DNA of 64,000 nt. It comes from an uncultured Pelagibacteraceae bacterium (GTDB taxonomy: Bacteria; Pseudomonadota; Alphaproteobacteria; Pelagibacterales; Pelagibacteraceae). Made by a program: the position numbers and the translations under genes. The stretch spans positions 82,118 through 146,117 of the forward strand of contig CACPOX010000001.1 of NCBI GenBank assembly GCA_902635665.1. Direction: 5' to 3'. The notes beneath the pieces were generated by a model. It was not told where the DNA came from. It did not search any database and saw only the letters and a program-made list of their open reading frames with translations. Position 1 is the stretch's first letter, and each line of letters begins with the position of its first letter. Shown one piece after another: positions 17,405 through 27,082 of this stretch.

Positions 17405-18535
17405 ATGACTATATTATCTAACGGTCATCAATGGAAATACACAGAATTTACAGACAATAAAAATTACTCTTTTAACAAAAAAGAAATTCTAAGTTCTCTA
17501 ACTTCAGAAGAAATTAATGATGCTTATAAGAGTATTTCTAAGTGGAAAGGTTATTCTCCTACTCCCCTGCATTCTTTAAATAAACTTTCAAAAGAATTAA
17601 ATTTAAACAAAATTTTTTATAAAGATGAAAATAAAAGATTTGATTTAAAATCTTTTAAAGCTTTAGGTGGAGCTTATGCGGTAGAAAAAATAACCAAAGG
17701 AAATAAAGATATAGTAGTAGCAACAGCTACCGCAGGTAATCATGGAAGATCTGTTGCCTGGGGGGCTAAAAGATTAGGTCTAAGCTGTAAAATATTTATT
17801 AGTGAATTTGTAAGTAATGCAAGAGGCAAAGCTATGGCCGCACTTGGAGCTGAGGTAGTAAAAGTAAAAGGTAATTATGAAAAATCATTGATGGAATGCA
17901 TAAAGCAGTCTACTGAAAATAATTGGCAAATAGTTCAGGATGTTGCTTGGAAAGATTATATGATTGTACCCAAGTATACGATGGCAGGTTATACAGTCAT
18001 GATGAAAGAAATAGCTGATCAAATCCAAGAGGAGAAAATAACTCACATCATTTTACAGGCAGGTGTTGGTGGCATGGCTGCTGCCATGGTTGCAGGTATT
18101 GCAAGATATTTAAATCATATTCCAGTGGTTATAGTTGTTGAACCTGATAGTGCAGCATGTGTTATGGAAAGCATTAAAACTGGAAAAATAGAAAAAATAG
18201 ATATTAAAAGAGAAAGCTTAATGGGTGGTATGTCTTGTGGTGAAGTATCATTAGTCCCATGGGAAATACTCAAAAATTCAGTTAAACATTGTATTAGTTT
18301 ACCAGATGATGATATTGCAAAAACTATGAAACTACTTGGAAATTCAAGCTTTAGTGATGAAAAAATAATTGCAGGAGAAAATTCAGCTCCTGGTGTAATC
18401 AGTTTGATAACAAGTTGTGAGGATCAAGCAATTAAAGAAAAATTAGATTTAAATAAAAAATCTAATATTTTAGTTTTTGGTTGTGAAGGAGATACTGACC
18501 AAGAAATGTATCAAAAGTTAATTAACCAAAATTAA
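17405..18535 (+). CDS. dpaL: Diaminopropionate ammonia-lyase-like PLP enzyme
   Basis: A fold type II PLP enzyme (376 residues). FYKDENKRFDLKSFKALGGAYAVEKI matches the diaminopropionate ammonia-lyase signature around the PLP lysine. TATAGNHGRSVAWGAKRLG and LQAGVGGMAAAMVAGIARY are cofactor-phosphate and Gly-rich segments. The usual reaction is 2,3-diaminopropionate to pyruvate and two ammonia. EutB of ectoine catabolism and threonine dehydratases are related alternatives. It sits 3 bases after gmaS, so it shares the nitrogen-scavenging operon, releasing ammonia from another substrate. Family assignment is firm, substrate less so. Confidence 0.78.
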   Translation: MTILSNGHQWKYTEFTDNKNYSFNKKEILSSLTSEEINDAYKSISKWKGYSPTPLHSLNKLSKELNLNKIFYKDENKRFDLKSFKALGGAYAVEKITKGNKDIVVATATAGNHGRSVAWGAKRLGLSCKIFISEFVSNARGKAMAALGAEVVKVKGNYEKSLMECIKQSTENNWQIVQDVAWKDYMIVPKYTMAGYTVMMKEIADQIQEEKITHIILQAGVGGMAAAMVAGIARYLNHIPVVIVVEPDSAACVMESIKTGKIEKIDIKRESLMGGMSCGEVSLVPWEILKNSVKHCISLPDDDIAKTMKLLGNSSFSDEKIIAGENSAPGVISLITSCEDQAIKEKLDLNKKSNILVFGCEGDTDQEMYQKLINQN

Positions 18536-18539
18536 ATTA

Positions 18540-19961
18540 ATGAATAGAACTGGTATATTTTGGATAAGAGAAGATTTTAGAATTGAGAATAATCCCGCTT
18601 TATCTTTTGCAACACAAAATCATGATAGTGTAATTGCATTATATATTTATAATAATAATGATTTTGACGACAAAAGAGAGGCTCAAAAATGGTGGGTTTT
18701 TAAATCTCTAGAATCTTTAAAAAAAGATTTATCAAATTATAAAATTAATCTTGAAATAGTAAAAGGTGATGAATTAGAGATTTTTTCTAAGTTAAATAAA
18801 TCAGATAACATTTCAATTTATTGGAATAAAATTTATGAACCAGATGTTATTACTAAAGGAAAAAAAATACGTGATTTATTTATTAAAAATGAAATTAATT
18901 TTAAATATTTCAAAGGTAATATTTTAAATGAATTTCAAGAGGTAACAAAAAATGATGGAACTCCCTTTAAGGTGTTTACTCCTTTTTGGAGAAATGCTGA
19001 ACAAGTATATCTAAATCAGCCGCCAAGTAAAAATTATATCGTTAAAAAAAAAACAAAAAAGATTTTATGGTTTAAGAAATGTATTGAAGCAAAGGATATT
19101 TTACCAAAAAAAAATTGGTATGAAAAATTTGAAAAATATTGGAAAGTTTCAGAAAATGACTCAAAAAAAATACTTAAAAACCTAATTGAAAATAAAATTA
19201 AGGATTATGGAACTGCTAGGGACATACCTTCTGTGGAGGGAACTTCTAAATTATCCCCGTTTATTAAACATGGCCAAATTCATGTGGGAAGTATTTGGAA
19301 AAAATGTTCTGAAATTAAATCAAAAGGAACAGGTTATAGAAAATATATTAATGAACTTGGTTGGAGAGAGTTTTCACATAGTTTAATTAATTATTTTCCC
19401 AAATTCTTAAAGGGTAACTTTAGGAAAGAGTTTGATAAATTTCCTTGGGTTAAAAATGAAAAATTCTTAAAAGCTTGGAAAAAAGGTATGACTGGTTATC
19501 CTATTGTAGATGCAGGTATGAGAGAATTATATGAAACTGGTTGGATGCACAACAGAATAAGAATGGTTGTTGGTTCATTTTTAGTCAAACATTTGAGAAT
19601 TAATTGGACTGAAGGTGAGAAACATTTTAGAAATTGCCTACTAGATTTTAATAAAGCAAATAATGTTGCTCAGTGGCAATGGGTTGCTGGTTGTGGTGCA
19701 GATGCGGCGCCCTATTTCAGAATATTTAATCCAATTCTTCAGGGTGAAAAATTTGATAAAGAAGGCACTTATGTAAAAAAATGGGTACCTGAACTCAAAA
19801 ATGTTCCAAAAAAATTTATCCACAAACCGTGGGAAATGGAATCGAAATATCAAGAAGCAATAAAAACAACTATTGGTAAGGATTATCCAAGTCCAATTGT
19901 AGTTCACGAAAAAGCCAGAGTTGCGGCTCTTGAAGCATTTCAATCTTTAAAGAAAAAATAG
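18540..19961 (+). CDS. phrB: Deoxyribodipyrimidine photolyase (cryptochrome/photolyase family)
   Basis: A light-driven DNA repair flavoprotein of 473 residues. The N-terminal antenna domain starts TGIFWIREDFRIENNPAL. The C-terminal FAD domain shows LGWREFSHSLINYFP, MTGYPIVDAGMRELYETGWMHNRIRMVVGSFLVKHL and NNVAQWQWVAGCGADAAPYFRIFNP, which match class I CPD photolyases, including residues of the electron-transfer tryptophan chain. It follows the lyase by 4 bases. The link is probably operon packing rather than function, though photolyase suits a surface-ocean cell. It is convergent with yjbQ, 8 bases apart. Confidence 0.92.
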   Translation: MNRTGIFWIREDFRIENNPALSFATQNHDSVIALYIYNNNDFDDKREAQKWWVFKSLESLKKDLSNYKINLEIVKGDELEIFSKLNKSDNISIYWNKIYEPDVITKGKKIRDLFIKNEINFKYFKGNILNEFQEVTKNDGTPFKVFTPFWRNAEQVYLNQPPSKNYIVKKKTKKILWFKKCIEAKDILPKKNWYEKFEKYWKVSENDSKKILKNLIENKIKDYGTARDIPSVEGTSKLSPFIKHGQIHVGSIWKKCSEIKSKGTGYRKYINELGWREFSHSLINYFPKFLKGNFRKEFDKFPWVKNEKFLKAWKKGMTGYPIVDAGMRELYETGWMHNRIRMVVGSFLVKHLRINWTEGEKHFRNCLLDFNKANNVAQWQWVAGCGADAAPYFRIFNPILQGEKFDKEGTYVKKWVPELKNVPKKFIHKPWEMESKYQEAIKTTIGKDYPSPIVVHEKARVAALEAFQSLKKK

Positions 19962-19969
19962 GTTTAATT

Positions 19970-20389
19970 TTATTCACCTATAAAATGATGAATTATAGTC
20001 CTTTTTTGAACTTCTAATCTATGTTCAAACAAATATATACCCTGCCAAGTCCCAAGCAACAATTCACTTTCTTTCACGCTTAGAGAGATTTGATTATTTG
20101 TTAATGCAGATTTTATATGTGCAGGCATATCGTCTTTTCCCTCTGTAGTATGGACATACAATTTTTTATCCATTGGAACTAGTTTATCAAAATAATTTAA
20201 CAAATCTCTTTGAACATCAGGGTCAGCATTTTCTTGAATAATTAATGACGCACTAGTGTGTTGAATACTTAAATTAAGCATTCCATTTTTAAAATTATTA
20301 TTACTTATCCATTGAATCGTTTGGTCAGTAAATTCATAGAGCTTTTGTCCATTAGTGTTAACTTGGAGATTGTAAAATTTCTGTATCAT
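19970..20389 (-). CDS. yjbQ: YjbQ/UPF0047 family protein
   Basis: A 139-residue protein of the widespread UPF0047 family, some members of which have secondary thiamine-phosphate synthase activity in vitro. Hallmarks are GMLNLSIQHTSASLIIQENADPDVQRDLLNYFDKLVP, MPAHIKSALTNNQISLSV and GTWQGIYLFEHR; the conserved His and acidic residues are those proposed to bind metal. The physiological role is unclear. The start overlaps the zapE stop by 4 bases. Confidence 0.88.
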   Translation of the reverse strand: MIQKFYNLQVNTNGQKLYEFTDQTIQWISNNNFKNGMLNLSIQHTSASLIIQENADPDVQRDLLNYFDKLVPMDKKLYVHTTEGKDDMPAHIKSALTNNQISLSVKESELLLGTWQGIYLFEHRLEVQKRTIIHHFIGE

Positions 20390-21444
20390 AAATTAGTTTC
20401 CATAGAAGTTAATTCATACAAACGACTAATAGTACGTTTAAATGGGTTCTCTAATAACCTTGACGAGGTAAATTCATTTATATTTTGGTTGGCTGTAATA
20501 GCTAGTGGTATTCCCTTATCATAAATAACATCTAAAAGAGTTATAAAGCGTTTTTGTTGATTAGAATTAATGTCAGTAAATTGTGGAATTTTCTCTATAA
20601 CAATAAATTTACAATTCTTAATTATCTCTAAATAATCTTCAGCACCTAAATTTTGATCACATAACTCATTAAAATTAAGTCTTACTATACCATCATAAAA
20701 GTTTTCTATTTTGAAATCTCTTCCTTTAACATTAATCAAAATTATTGATTTTTTTTTATTTTTAGTAATTGTTCTAAAAAATTTATTAATTTTGAAATTT
20801 ATTTCTTGGTTCAGAGGGTAAAAATATCTTTGTTGTTGTTTGTCGTTTGATTTTCTATAATCGTCTTCAATTTTTAGTTCATGTTCCACAGATTGGTCCT
20901 GCATTATTTTAATGAAGGGCTTAAATTGATCCCTTTGAAGTCCATCTTTATAAAGTTCTGAAATTTTAGTATTAGAAGTTACAATTATTTTAATGTCCTC
21001 TTTAAATATTTGATCAAATAATTTCCCTAAAATCATAGCATCAACTATATTGGTTACTTGGAATTCATCAAAATAAATTAAAGAGGCCTTAGATTTTAAA
21101 TCTTTAACAAATAAATTGATTATATTTTCTTCACCACTTTCTTTCCTTTCATGAGCAAAATCATGAAAATTTAACATAAATTCGTTAAAGTGTTTTCTTA
21201 ATTTTTTTTTATCTAATCTATCAAAAAAAAAATTTAAAATCATAGTTTTTCCAACCCCAACATCTCCATATAAGTAAAACCCTTTTTGAGATAATTTTTT
21301 TGAAAATAATTTTGAAAAAAAAGATTTGAAATTAATTTGGTAATATTTATCTATTTTTTTTAGAACAGAAATTTGATTTTTATTTATTTCTAGATCTTGA
21401 TTTTCACAAAAAGATCTAAATGCATTTTCAAATGATTTTAACAT
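20386..21444 (-). CDS. zapE: AFG1-family ATPase, ZapE-like cell division protein
   Basis: A P-loop AAA-type ATPase, 352 residues. Walker A is GDVGVGKTMILNFFFDRL, Walker B SLIYFDEFQVTNIVDAMILGKLF, sensor TSNT and Arg-containing LQRDQFKPFIKIM; KGFYLYGDVGVGKT is typical of AFG1/ZapE. Bacterial ZapE associates with FtsZ and helps constriction; mitochondrial AFG1 acts in respiratory protein quality control. It is coupled to the upstream cupin gene by a one-base overlap and to yjbQ by four. Confidence 0.88.
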   Translation of the reverse strand: MLKSFENAFRSFCENQDLEINKNQISVLKKIDKYYQINFKSFFSKLFSKKLSQKGFYLYGDVGVGKTMILNFFFDRLDKKKLRKHFNEFMLNFHDFAHERKESGEENIINLFVKDLKSKASLIYFDEFQVTNIVDAMILGKLFDQIFKEDIKIIVTSNTKISELYKDGLQRDQFKPFIKIMQDQSVEHELKIEDDYRKSNDKQQQRYFYPLNQEINFKINKFFRTITKNKKKSIILINVKGRDFKIENFYDGIVRLNFNELCDQNLGAEDYLEIIKNCKFIVIEKIPQFTDINSNQQKRFITLLDVIYDKGIPLAITANQNINEFTSSRLLENPFKRTISRLYELTSMETNL

Positions 21445-21875
21445 TAATTTCTTTTAGTTTTAAAATCGATACCATATTCTGACCGTGGGCCTTTTCTTAA
21501 TCCAAATGGACCAGGAATAAATATGGTCATTGGATTTGTTCCTGGTTCAAGATCGACTCTGTGAAAAGTATTTGCAGACCTAAACCCAACGTAACCTGGT
21601 TTTCTCCAAAACTTACCAATCTTTGTGGTCTCCCAATATCCTCCTCTTAAAATAATCGTAATATATGGGCATAAATGATTATGAACGCCATCGCCATGAT
21701 CATCATCTAACATCTCATGAATCAATATATTAAATGGAAACCACTTAGGTCTATTTCTAAACAAGACATAGTACCTATTCATCCAAGGTTTTGCCTCATG
21801 GAATTTAGGGTGTGATGGTCCTCTATCTAATACAACTTTTTTTCTTCCGATCCTTTCCAAAAATTTTAAGATCAT
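21444..21875 (-). CDS. Cupin-fold hypothetical protein
   Basis: A 143-residue protein that looks like a single cupin barrel. HGDGVHNHLCPYITIILRGGYWET corresponds to metal-binding cupin motif 1 and PGYVGFRSANTFHRVDLEPG to motif 2 with its histidine. PSHPKFHEAKPWMNRYYVLFR precedes the barrel. Function not known; metal-dependent small-molecule chemistry or sensing is possible. It lies between bamB and zapE in a tightly packed minus-strand run. Confidence 0.75.
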   Translation of the reverse strand: MILKFLERIGRKKVVLDRGPSHPKFHEAKPWMNRYYVLFRNRPKWFPFNILIHEMLDDDHGDGVHNHLCPYITIILRGGYWETTKIGKFWRKPGYVGFRSANTFHRVDLEPGTNPMTIFIPGPFGLRKGPRSEYGIDFKTKRN

Positions 21876-21877
21876 AT

Positions 21878-23176
21878 TTAGTTGTACTTAACAATAGATC
21901 CATTTCTTACTACAAACAAACTATTATTATATATAAATGGTTTTGAAATTAAACTATTTCCAATTTTTTTTGTATCTTCTACAGATCCAAAATTAAGATC
22001 AACAACAACAATATCACCGTTAGAATTTGTTAAATACAATTTATAGTTACCTATTACAAATCCAATAGGTTTTAAATTTTTTCTGATTTTTTCTTTATAA
22101 TTAATCAAAAGATCATTAATACGAATGATATTTCCTTTATTTTTTTCTATTACATATAAATAACCCTCATCAGATACAGTAAAAATCAGATTAGCAATTA
22201 TTAAAGGAGTAATGGTAGAATTAATTTTATTTATCCAGTTAATTGTGCCTGTTTTTAAATCGACTGAATAAAATTCATTTCTATTATTTGAAAAAAAAAT
22301 TGAATTACCATCTAAAACTATTTCTGAATTTTTAAAATTATATGTTTCATAAATAATATTGGTGCTTTGTGTGGGCAATTGCCAAATAATTAAGCCTGTT
22401 TCTGTATTTACAGCTGTTATATCACCAATAGAATTATTAAAGACAACCATTTTGTTACTTACAATTAAAGAGTATTTCTTATCAGATAAAGTAAATGAAT
22501 CCTCAGTTTGTACATTCCAACACTCTGAACCATCAATTATTTCAAAACAACGAAGAATATTTTTATAATCAATAACGTAAATTTTATCTTTATTTTTTTT
22601 AACTTCTGAATTGAATGGATAGGTGTTATTTTTCATCCAATTCAATTCTCCAGAATTTAAGTTAATTGAATAATACTTTGAAATATCATCTGTTATTAAT
22701 AAATTTTCTTTATCCAAAACAAAACTTAACTTTGGTTGTAATTTTTTTTCAGCTTTCGTGTAATGATTTTTTTTCCATAAAATTTTACCTTTAGTATTGT
22801 ATCTGATTATTGATCCCTTTTTATCAAAAAAAATAATTCCATCCTCTAAAAAAATTGGTTTAAAATTGAAGTTACTAATTTGTTTTAACTTCGAAAATTT
22901 ATAACTATTAAGTTTACTTAATTCTCCACTATATTCTTGAAAACCATAATTGTTATTATTATTTATTACTCTCTTATTAATTTGAATATTATTTAAACCT
23001 AAATTTAAATCTTTATTAAACTCACTTATTATTTTTTTTTCTTCTGAATATATTTTTTTAATATTTTGTTTTGACTCAAGTTCTGTTTTATTATTTTTCC
23101 ACAATATAGACTTGTCTTTTAGTAAACAACTATTTAAGAAAAATAATAAAATTAATGTATAAATTAATTTATTCAC
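21878..23176 (-). CDS. bamB: BamB-like outer-membrane assembly lipoprotein
   Basis: A 432-residue lipoprotein: signal MNKLIYTLILLFFLNSC with the lipobox cysteine at position 17. The body is a series of PQQ-type beta-propeller blades, each with a segment like GEL(N)WM, GLIIWQLPTQS or GTINWINKI. BamB is the propeller subunit of the BAM complex that inserts beta-barrel proteins into the outer membrane. It overlaps the YfgM-like gene by 8 bases; yfgM-bamB is a common bacterial order and supports both calls. Confidence 0.85.
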   Translation of the reverse strand: MNKLIYTLILLFFLNSCLLKDKSILWKNNKTELESKQNIKKIYSEEKKIISEFNKDLNLGLNNIQINKRVINNNNNYGFQEYSGELSKLNSYKFSKLKQISNFNFKPIFLEDGIIFFDKKGSIIRYNTKGKILWKKNHYTKAEKKLQPKLSFVLDKENLLITDDISKYYSINLNSGELNWMKNNTYPFNSEVKKNKDKIYVIDYKNILRCFEIIDGSECWNVQTEDSFTLSDKKYSLIVSNKMVVFNNSIGDITAVNTETGLIIWQLPTQSTNIIYETYNFKNSEIVLDGNSIFFSNNRNEFYSVDLKTGTINWINKINSTITPLIIANLIFTVSDEGYLYVIEKNKGNIIRINDLLINYKEKIRKNLKPIGFVIGNYKLYLTNSNGDIVVVDLNFGSVEDTKKIGNSLISKPFIYNNSLFVVRNGSIVKYN

Positions 23177-23813
23177 TTAAATCTCTATTTAATCTTTTCT
23201 CTGACTGTAGCCTTATATCTGGGTTTGAAATTTCTAAATTAATTATCTTATTAAAAAATTCTTTAGATTTTTGTTTTTGATTTTGAGCATAAAAGTATTC
23301 TGCCATTAAATACAAAGCATGTGATTTCCAAACACTTTGAGAGTTTATAAGTGGATTTAACATATTTAATAAGTCACTTTCTTCAACAGAATCTGCGTTA
23401 TATAGAGCCTTCTTGTATATAATTAAATTTTTAATTTCATCATCGAGAGATGTTTCATTAATCGTTAAATCAAATAATTTATTAATGGTCTCTTGATTGT
23501 TAACTAGATTATTATCAATAATAAAATAAAGTGATAAAGGTGAATAAGTAGGATCTTTCATCTTAATTATTTCTATTAAATTATTTATTGTATTTTCTTT
23601 ATTACTATCTTTGTATTCTATAGTAATTGAATTAAATTTATCTGATATTTCTTTTTTCTCATTTGAGACATGATTATCATAAATGTAAAAGCCTATAGCC
23701 AAGATTATTATAGTTATTAGTACAGCAAAAATTTTGTTTTTATTGTTTGTAAAAAAGTTCCTAATTTTTTCGTTTCTATTATTTATGCTTACAATTGATA
23801 TATCTTCTTCCAT
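23169..23813 (-). CDS. YfgM-like membrane-anchored TPR protein
   Basis: A 214-residue protein with a cytoplasmic N-terminus, one membrane helix near residues 30-48 (IFAVLITIIILAIGFYIY) and an extracytoplasmic helical domain ending in a TPR-like segment (ALYLMAEYFYAQNQKQKSKEFFNKII). This matches the YfgM/Tol-Pal-like TPR group that works with periplasmic chaperones and the translocon. Gene order next to bamB is the best support. It starts 2 bases after the aconitase stop. Confidence 0.78.
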   Translation of the reverse strand: MEEDISIVSINNRNEKIRNFFTNNKNKIFAVLITIIILAIGFYIYDNHVSNEKKEISDKFNSITIEYKDSNKENTINNLIEIIKMKDPTYSPLSLYFIIDNNLVNNQETINKLFDLTINETSLDDEIKNLIIYKKALYNADSVEESDLLNMLNPLINSQSVWKSHALYLMAEYFYAQNQKQKSKEFFNKIINLEISNPDIRLQSEKRLNRDLSE

Positions 23814-23815
23814 AA

Positions 23816-26485
23816 CTAAATCATATTCCTTAAAACGTATTGTAAAATTCCCCCATTTTTATAATATTCTAATTCATTTTTAGTATCAATTCTGCATAAA
23901 GTTTTAATTTTTTTTATATCGCCTAATTTATATTTAATTTCAATAATTACCTCATCTGAAGGATTTAATCCCTTCTCTATATCTAAAATACTTATTAATT
24001 CAGATCCAATTAATTTTAAGTTTTTTCTATTAACATTATTAATAAATTGTAAAGGCAATATTCCCATTCCAATTAAATTTGACCTATGAATTCTTTCAAA
24101 ACTTTCAGCTATAACTGCTTTAATCCCTAATAATTTTGTTCCTTTAGCTGCCCAATCTCTCGATGATCCAGTTCCGTACTCTTTTCCTCCAATTACAACT
24201 AAATCTGTTCCTCTTTTTTTATATTCAACTACAGCATCGTAAATGGGTAATACTTTTTCTTCAGGATGTAACTTAGTAAAACCACCTTCGGTACTTGGAA
24301 CCATTTCATTTCTGATTCTTATATTTGCAAAAGTACCTCTCATCATAACTTCATGATTTCCTCTTCGTGAACCATAAGAGTTATAATCTTTTGGCAAAAT
24401 CTGATGTTCCATAAAATATTCACCAGTTGGGCTATCTTTTTGAATACTGCCTGCTGGTGATATATGATCTGTAGTAACCATATCACCTAAAATTAATAAT
24501 GGTCTTGCGTCCTTAATTTCTTTAAATCCTTCAGGTTTATCTGGTAACGAATCAAAAAATGGAGGTTTTTTTACATAAGTTGAGCTTTCATCCCAATTAT
24601 AGATACTGCTTTTATCAGTTTTAATTTTTTGCCATTGACTTGGGCCCTCAGAAACATTTGAGTATCTTTGTATAAACATCTCTGCATTAAGAGACTCTTT
24701 TAAAGTATCTTCTATCTCTTTATTAGAAGGCCAAATATCTTTTAAAAATACATCTTTTCCTTCTTTATCTTTTCCTAATGGATCTTTGTATAAATCAACT
24801 TCCATATGTCCTGCTAATGCATATGCAACAACTAGAGGAGGTGAAGCTAGGTAGTTAGCTTTTATATGTGGAGAAATTCTTCCCTCAAAATTTCTATTTC
24901 CAGATAAAACTGAAACAGCATAAATATTTTCTTTTTGGATTGCTTCTACAATATTTTCTGGAAGTGGTCCTGAATTTCCAATACAAGTCGTGCAGCCATA
25001 CCCAACTAAATTAAAGCCAAGCTGATCTAAATAAGTGTTTAATCCAGCTTTTGCCAAATAGTCTGTAACTACTTGAGATCCAGGTGCTAATGAGGTTTTT
25101 ACCCAAGGTTTAACCTGTAAACCTTTTTCAATAGCTTTTTTAGCTAAAAGTCCAGCCCCAATTAGAACATTTGGATTAGAGGTGTTTGTGCAAGAAGTTA
25201 TTGCTGCAATTAATATTGAGCCATCTTTAATTTCATAATCTGTGTTTGTTACTTTTGAAATTGATTTTTCATTTTTATTTGTAGCTTCCTGCAATACTTT
25301 TTGAAACGAAATAGGTGCATCTGTTAAAAGAACTTTATCTTGGGGTCTTTTAGGTCCTGAAATAGTTGGTACAACTGTGGACATATCTAAAGATATAATG
25401 TCAGTAAATTCTAATTCGTTACTCGTCCACAAACCTTGTTCCTTGGCATATTTTTCAACAATATCGACTGTCTGTTGATCTCTGCCAGAAAATTTTAAAT
25501 ACTTTAATGTTTCTTGATCGATAGGAAAAAAGCCACAAGTAGCACCATATTCTGGAGCCATGTTCGCAATTGTTGCTCTATCCGCAAGAGTTAAATTTTT
25601 TAAACCTTCTCCATAAAACTCAACAAACTTACCAACCACTCCTTTATCTCTTAACATTTTAACAACAGTTAAAACTAAATCAGTTGCAGTAGTTCCTTCT
25701 GGCAATTTGTTCTTCATTTCAAAACCAATGACCTCTGGTATTAACATAGAAATTGGTTGACCTAGCATTCCAGCTTCAGCTTCAATTCCACCAACACCCC
25801 ATCCTAAAACAGATAAACCATTTACCATTGTTGTATGACTATCTGTTCCAACTAAAGTATCTGGAAAAAGATATTGTTCTCCTTTAAATTCTTCTGACCA
25901 AACAACTTTTGACAGATATTCTAGATTTACTTGGTGACAAATTCCTGTTCCTGGTGGAACTATCCTAAAATTATCAAATGCCTGCTGTCCCCATTTTAAA
26001 AAAGAATATCTTTCACCATTTCTCTCAAATTCTATATCGACATTTTTTTCAAAAGAATCTGATTTTGCGGATTGGTCAACTTGTACTGAGTGATCAATTA
26101 CAAGATCAACTGCAGATAATGGATTGATTGTATTTGGATCTTTATTTTTTTCTTTAACAGCTTCTCTCATTGCGGCTAAATCTGCAACTGCAGGTATTCC
26201 GGTATAATCTTGAAGCAATACTCTTGCTGGCCTATAAGCAATTTCAGTTTTAGATTTTTTTGTATTTAGCCAATTTTTAATCGCTTCTATTTGAGATTTT
26301 GTGACACTTAAGTCATCTTCGTGTCTTAATAAATTTTCTAGTAAAACTTTTAGAGATTTTGGAAGTTTGTTTATTCCTTCAAGTCCATTTTTTTCTGCTT
26401 CATTTAATGAGTAATAATTATAATCTTTGTCATTAACTGTGATTTTTTTAAGTGAATTATAAGAATTTTTATTTCCTGGGGTCAT
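23816..26485 (-). CDS. acnA: Aconitate hydratase A
   Basis: An 889-residue TCA-cycle enzyme interconverting citrate and isocitrate through a [4Fe-4S] cluster. The cluster cysteines are in AAITSCTNTSNP and VGYGCTTCIGNSGPLP. Substrate-site segments include LVGTDSHTTMVNGLSVLGWGVGGIEAEAGMLG, DMVTTDHISPAGSI and GGKEYGTGSSRDWAAKG. Length and domain order (1-2-3-linker-4) are those of the AcnA/IRP1 type. It heads a minus-strand run with the YfgM-like gene, bamB, the cupin and zapE. Confidence 0.97.
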   Translation of the reverse strand: MTPGNKNSYNSLKKITVNDKDYNYYSLNEAEKNGLEGINKLPKSLKVLLENLLRHEDDLSVTKSQIEAIKNWLNTKKSKTEIAYRPARVLLQDYTGIPAVADLAAMREAVKEKNKDPNTINPLSAVDLVIDHSVQVDQSAKSDSFEKNVDIEFERNGERYSFLKWGQQAFDNFRIVPPGTGICHQVNLEYLSKVVWSEEFKGEQYLFPDTLVGTDSHTTMVNGLSVLGWGVGGIEAEAGMLGQPISMLIPEVIGFEMKNKLPEGTTATDLVLTVVKMLRDKGVVGKFVEFYGEGLKNLTLADRATIANMAPEYGATCGFFPIDQETLKYLKFSGRDQQTVDIVEKYAKEQGLWTSNELEFTDIISLDMSTVVPTISGPKRPQDKVLLTDAPISFQKVLQEATNKNEKSISKVTNTDYEIKDGSILIAAITSCTNTSNPNVLIGAGLLAKKAIEKGLQVKPWVKTSLAPGSQVVTDYLAKAGLNTYLDQLGFNLVGYGCTTCIGNSGPLPENIVEAIQKENIYAVSVLSGNRNFEGRISPHIKANYLASPPLVVAYALAGHMEVDLYKDPLGKDKEGKDVFLKDIWPSNKEIEDTLKESLNAEMFIQRYSNVSEGPSQWQKIKTDKSSIYNWDESSTYVKKPPFFDSLPDKPEGFKEIKDARPLLILGDMVTTDHISPAGSIQKDSPTGEYFMEHQILPKDYNSYGSRRGNHEVMMRGTFANIRIRNEMVPSTEGGFTKLHPEEKVLPIYDAVVEYKKRGTDLVVIGGKEYGTGSSRDWAAKGTKLLGIKAVIAESFERIHRSNLIGMGILPLQFINNVNRKNLKLIGSELISILDIEKGLNPSDEVIIEIKYKLGDIKKIKTLCRIDTKNELEYYKNGGILQYVLRNMI

Positions 26486-26486
26486 A

Positions 26487-27080
26487 TTATAAATAAAAAG
26501 TTACTATGCTTGTTAAAAGAAGCAGTGACATAGCATAATTAAAGTAATTAATAAATTTCTGATTTGTCGCGAATTTCCTGAAAAATTTACCTAAAAAGGT
26601 CCATAGAGTTATGCTCGTCACTGAAACAATTAAAGCCATTATGATAATTTGAGTCGTGTAACTTACAAAAGACTCTCCTGGACTAATGTAAGTAGAAACG
26701 ACAATTATCGATGCAATTACTGCTTTTGGGTTTAGAAATTGAAAAACAAATGTTTCTATAAATTTAACAGGATTAGAATTTTTGTTTTCTTCATTTGTAG
26801 ATCCTGAAAAAGAAATTTTATAAGCCAGGTAAATTAAAAATAAAGTACCTAAATACTTTAAGATTTCTTGAATTATTGGGTAAAGTTTAAATATATTTAT
26901 TAATCCTAAAGCTACACATAATAAAAGAAATGGGAAACCAAATGTTACCCCGAAGATGTGTGGAAGTGTCTTTTTTATTCCAAAATTAAATCCAGAATAG
27001 AATGCCACAAAATTATTTGGTCCTGGGGTAAAGGCTGCAACTATTCCAAACAAAGTGATTGATAAAATTTCAGGGTGCAT
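26487..27080 (-). CDS. LysE/RhtB-family amino-acid exporter
   Basis: A 197-residue inner-membrane protein with about six hydrophobic helices. The N-terminal signature FGIVAAFTPGPNNFVAFYSGFNFGIKKTLPHIFGVTFGFPFLL contains the conserved TPGPN motif of LysE-family exporters; FQFLNPKAVIASI is also typical. Members export amino acids or derivatives, and the substrate cannot be assigned. It lies 1 base upstream of acnA and 2 bases downstream of the tRNA-binding protein gene. Confidence 0.88.
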   Translation of the reverse strand: MHPEILSITLFGIVAAFTPGPNNFVAFYSGFNFGIKKTLPHIFGVTFGFPFLLLCVALGLINIFKLYPIIQEILKYLGTLFLIYLAYKISFSGSTNEENKNSNPVKFIETFVFQFLNPKAVIASIIVVSTYISPGESFVSYTTQIIIMALIVSVTSITLWTFLGKFFRKFATNQKFINYFNYAMSLLLLTSIVTFYL

Positions 27081-27082
27081 TG

